The position numbers were made by a program, and so were the translations under genes. This document shows, one piece after another, positions 61,908-64,000 of a stretch of 64,000 bases of DNA. Under the pieces are notes generated by a model. That model saw only the letters and a list, made by a program, of their open reading frames with translations. It searched no databases and was not told the DNA's origin. Source of the stretch: Bacteroidales bacterium (GTDB lineage: Bacteria; Bacteroidota; Bacteroidia; Bacteroidales; UBA1715); assembly GCA_017516865.1 (NCBI GenBank), contig JAFXAU010000012.1, positions 31,689-95,688 of the forward strand. The letters are read 5' to 3'. Position 1 is the stretch's first letter. Every line of letters starts with the position of its first letter.

Positions 61908-62861
61908 ATGAAGACAAACATTTTGGTGACGGGCGGTGCTGGATTTATAGGCAGTTGCCTTGTAGAACGACTTCTTAAAAATGAAAATTATTATGTTGTA
62001 ATTGTCGATAATTTGTCCACGGGCGATAAACGTAAATTACCGTCGGCGGAAAATACCAATTGGAAATTCATTCATTGCGACGTGAACGACTACAAAAGTC
62101 TGGCTACAGTGATGCAGACGTTTCACTTCGACTATGTGTTCCATTATGCGGCAATGGTTGGTGTGCAAAGAACGCAACAACATCCGTTGCAGGTGTTGCA
62201 CGATATAAATGGCATTAGCAACATTTGTTGTCTGTCAAAGTTGACTGGTGTAAAACGTGTGCTGTTTTCTTCATCTTCCGAAGTATATGGTGAGCCAGTC
62301 GAAATACCTCAGAGTGTTGACACTACGCCGCTTAATTCGCGAGTGCCGTATGCTGTAGTTAAGAATGTAGGAGAGGCGTATCTGCGTTCGTATAATCAGG
62401 AATACGGACTGGAATACTCAATTTTTAGATTCTTCAATACGTATGGTCCGCGACAAAGTCTCGACTTTGTGATGAGCCGCTTTTTGATTAAGGCAATGAA
62501 AGGCGAAGATATTGAAGTGTATGGCGACGGCACACAGACGCGTACGTTCTGCTATATTGACGACAATGTTGAAGCATGTGTCAATGCGTTTGAGAAAAAT
62601 TTGCTTATAAATAAGGTTGCAAATATTGGTGGAGAAAAAGAAATAATGATAAAAGACTTGGCGGAGATGATTATCCGTAAAACAGGATCTAAATCAAAAA
62701 TTGTCCATACTCCGCCGTTGAAAGACGGAGACATGAAACGTCGTTGCCCCGAAAATTCTTTTATGAGAACGCAGTTGCTGAACCGTCCTCTCACAACCTT
62801 GGACGAAGGTATTGATAAAATGCTTGCCCAAGGGTTGTTCGATATGAATAGAAACGAATAA
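61908..62861 (+). CDS. NAD-dependent nucleotide-sugar epimerase/dehydratase
   Basis: A 317-residue extended SDR protein. NAD binds at VTGGAGFIGSCLVERLL, and the active site is SSSSEVYGEP with Tyr and Lys in PYAVVKNVGE. The substrate half includes RFFNTYGPRQ and TFCYIDDNVEA. It resembles UDP-glucose 4-epimerase- and UDP-glucuronate-type enzymes; the exact sugar cannot be fixed. It is directly downstream of the RND exporter gene. A perfect inverted repeat (62869-62900) follows and may terminate the transcript. Confidence 0.88.
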   Translation: MKTNILVTGGAGFIGSCLVERLLKNENYYVVIVDNLSTGDKRKLPSAENTNWKFIHCDVNDYKSLATVMQTFHFDYVFHYAAMVGVQRTQQHPLQVLHDINGISNICCLSKLTGVKRVLFSSSSEVYGEPVEIPQSVDTTPLNSRVPYAVVKNVGEAYLRSYNQEYGLEYSIFRFFNTYGPRQSLDFVMSRFLIKAMKGEDIEVYGDGTQTRTFCYIDDNVEACVNAFEKNLLINKVANIGGEKEIMIKDLAEMIIRKTGSKSKIVHTPPLKDGDMKRRCPENSFMRTQLLNRPLTTLDEGIDKMLAQGLFDMNRNE

Positions 62862-62868
62862 TAATTTG

Positions 62869-62900
62869 TTGTAGAGACGATGTGCGCATCGTCTCTGCAA
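62869..62900. repeat. 14-base-pair inverted repeat (TTGTAGAGACGATG hairpin)
   Basis: TTGTAGAGACGATG (62869-62882) pairs with CATCGTCTCTGCAA (62887-62900), with one G-T pair, around a four-base loop. It is not followed by a T tract, so it is a weak terminator at best. The GTAGAGACG...CGTCTCT sequence resembles dispersed palindromes I recall from Bacteroidota genomes. Confidence 0.7.
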
Positions 62901-63025
62901 CCCACATTTCATCCGTAATTTTTCCCTTTTAATTCTTAATTCAGAAATATTTCCTATTTTTACACCAACCTATTAACGAATCATAATTAATAACAAAATT
63001 AAAAATACGGCCGTAAAAATAGAAC

Positions 63026-63925
63026 ATGAAAAATATTGAACCACAACAGCTTGCACCACAAAGTGGTGAAGTTGTCCTTTACAATCCCGATGACACAATC
63101 CGTTTGGAAGTTCGTATGAACGAGGAAACCGTCTGGCTGTCTCAAGCGCAGATGGCGGAATTGTTTAGAACGGATAGAACGTCAATTGTGCGGCATATAA
63201 AGAATATATATGCTGTTGATGAGTTGTCTGAATCAGCAACCTGTGCAAAAATTGCACAAGTTCGATTAGAGGGAAAAAGAAAGATTGTTCGCGAAATACC
63301 ATACTACAATCTTGATATGATTATTTCTGTTGGATTTCGGGTAAATAGCAAGCAAGGCATTTTGTTTCGTCAATGGGCTAATAAAACATTAAAGCAATAT
63401 GTCCTGAAGAATCAACATATACAACAGAGTATTTGTGCCTTACGTGATGATTTATCTGGTAGGATACAAAAATGTGAAACAATTCTCCAAGACCATCAAA
63501 ACAAAATTGACTTTTTTGTCCGTACAGCGTTGCCACCAGTGGAAGGCATTTTTTTCGACGGACAGATTTTCGATGCATACGAACTTGTCTGCCGGCTGAT
63601 AAAATCAGCAAAACGCCGCATTGTACTGATAGACAACTACATTGACGAAAGTACGCTGCTTATGCTTGAAAAAAGAAACAAAAACGTGACGGCAACCATT
63701 TATACTCACAGCATTGGCGAGCAGCTGCAACTCGACATTGACCGCCACAACGCACAATACCAACCAATTACTGTCTTGCGGTACAAAAAATCTCACGACC
63801 GATTTCTGATTTTGGACGACGACGTATATCACGTTGGTGCCTCGCTCAAAGATTTGGGCAAACAATGGTTTGCAATTATGAAAATGAATGAAATTACCGC
63901 TGGGGATATTCTTGGGAAAATATAG
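63026..63925 (+). CDS. RhuM-type DNA-binding protein with PLD-like C-terminal domain
   Basis: A 299-residue protein. The N-terminal half is the RhuM (virulence-associated) domain: VWLSQAQMAELFRTDRTSIVRHIKNI, a helix-turn-helix, then REIPYYNLDMIISVGFRVNS. A coiled linker (about 130-165) leads to a C-terminal phospholipase-D-like half: FDAYELVCRLIKSAKRRIVLIDNYID and HDRFLILDDDVYHVGASLKDLGK. The HKD lysine is replaced by Arg in HDRFLILDD. Such proteins occur near mobile elements and defence genes and may bind or cut DNA. It stands alone near the window end, so no partner can be named. About 75 bases of non-coding sequence follow. Confidence 0.85.
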   Translation: MKNIEPQQLAPQSGEVVLYNPDDTIRLEVRMNEETVWLSQAQMAELFRTDRTSIVRHIKNIYAVDELSESATCAKIAQVRLEGKRKIVREIPYYNLDMIISVGFRVNSKQGILFRQWANKTLKQYVLKNQHIQQSICALRDDLSGRIQKCETILQDHQNKIDFFVRTALPPVEGIFFDGQIFDAYELVCRLIKSAKRRIVLIDNYIDESTLLMLEKRNKNVTATIYTHSIGEQLQLDIDRHNAQYQPITVLRYKKSHDRFLILDDDVYHVGASLKDLGKQWFAIMKMNEITAGDILGKI

Positions 63926-64000
63926 GACGCAAAGTCAGAAAATAACACAAGTCAAGACTTAGAAAAAAATAATTGTTGGTTTTCATACTTTTTGAAAAAA

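Overview
The window reads as a chromosomal segment of a Bacteroidota bacterium, most likely of the order Bacteroidales. The evidence is a type IX secretion (gliding-motility type) C-terminal sorting domain, a TonB-dependent receptor with an N-terminal carboxypeptidase-like domain, a DUF5723 protein, the long plant-like form of IspG, a stand-alone MnmD, many lipoproteins, tRNA genes without an encoded CCA end, and promoters of the Bacteroides type (TTTG about 18-19 bases before TAnnTTTG). There is no rRNA, CRISPR array, transposase, integrase or prophage. Most of the window is ordinary core genome, with a few accessory pockets.

Layout. 1-4983: the end of ychF, three membrane transporters (TRIC family, TSUP family, and an ArsP-type metal permease fused to a heavy-metal domain) and a glycogen branching enzyme. 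5006-5360: a tRNA operon Thr(TGT)-Tyr(GTA)-Gly(TCC) with promoter and terminator. 5361-7160: an AT-rich pocket with two secreted orphan proteins and a DUF3791/DUF3990 pair whose DUF3990 member is cut short; a 15-base direct repeat flanks it. 7249-9242: a secreted leucine-rich-repeat protein overlapping mnmD. 9345-11810 (minus): an undecaprenyl-phosphate sugar transferase and a radical SAM/SPASM protein. 12001-16309: a large lipoprotein of mosaic composition, a DUF5723 protein and a small barrel protein. 16318-19038: TerC, a MutY-like glycosylase and a bile-acid-type symporter, followed by the wreck of a BspA-type leucine-rich-repeat gene. 19306-25291: gdhA, two exported proteins, a gamma-carbonic anhydrase homologue and ispG.

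25354-33892: TolC, a chagasin-like inhibitor lipoprotein, a GH31 glycosidase with a PA14 insert, hisG, NfeD, mnmA and a type IX cargo protein. 33930-38398 (minus): a BatA/VWA membrane protein and a TonB-dependent receptor in one operon with the type IX cargo gene. 38510-46337: a lipoprotein, an HlyD/ABC pair without a permease, a DUF4353 beta-helix lipoprotein, a DUF2490 protein, a GDSL esterase, a sugar acetyltransferase, a DUF1893 lipoprotein and a GNAT enzyme. 46548-53156: a replication and nucleotide-hygiene block (gyrB, dnaN, an epsilon-like exonuclease, an FAH-like protein that has lost its metal ligands, DUF2461, NUDIX, TIGR01212 radical SAM). 53330-62861: an acyl-CoA ligase, an AddA-like helicase-nuclease, a family 2 glycosyltransferase, an RND exporter and a nucleotide-sugar epimerase. 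63026-63925: a RhuM-type DNA-binding protein with a phospholipase-D-like tail.

Shared themes are tRNA wobble-uridine modification (mnmA and mnmD), defence against oxidised guanine (a MutY-like enzyme and a NUDIX hydrolase), surface glycan assembly, and envelope export. No complete new multi-gene system can be proved from sequence alone. The best leads are the AT-rich pocket at the broken tRNA operon, the mosaic lipoprotein-DUF5723 cluster, the TonB/BatA/type IX operon, and the FAH pseudoenzyme inside the dnaN cluster.
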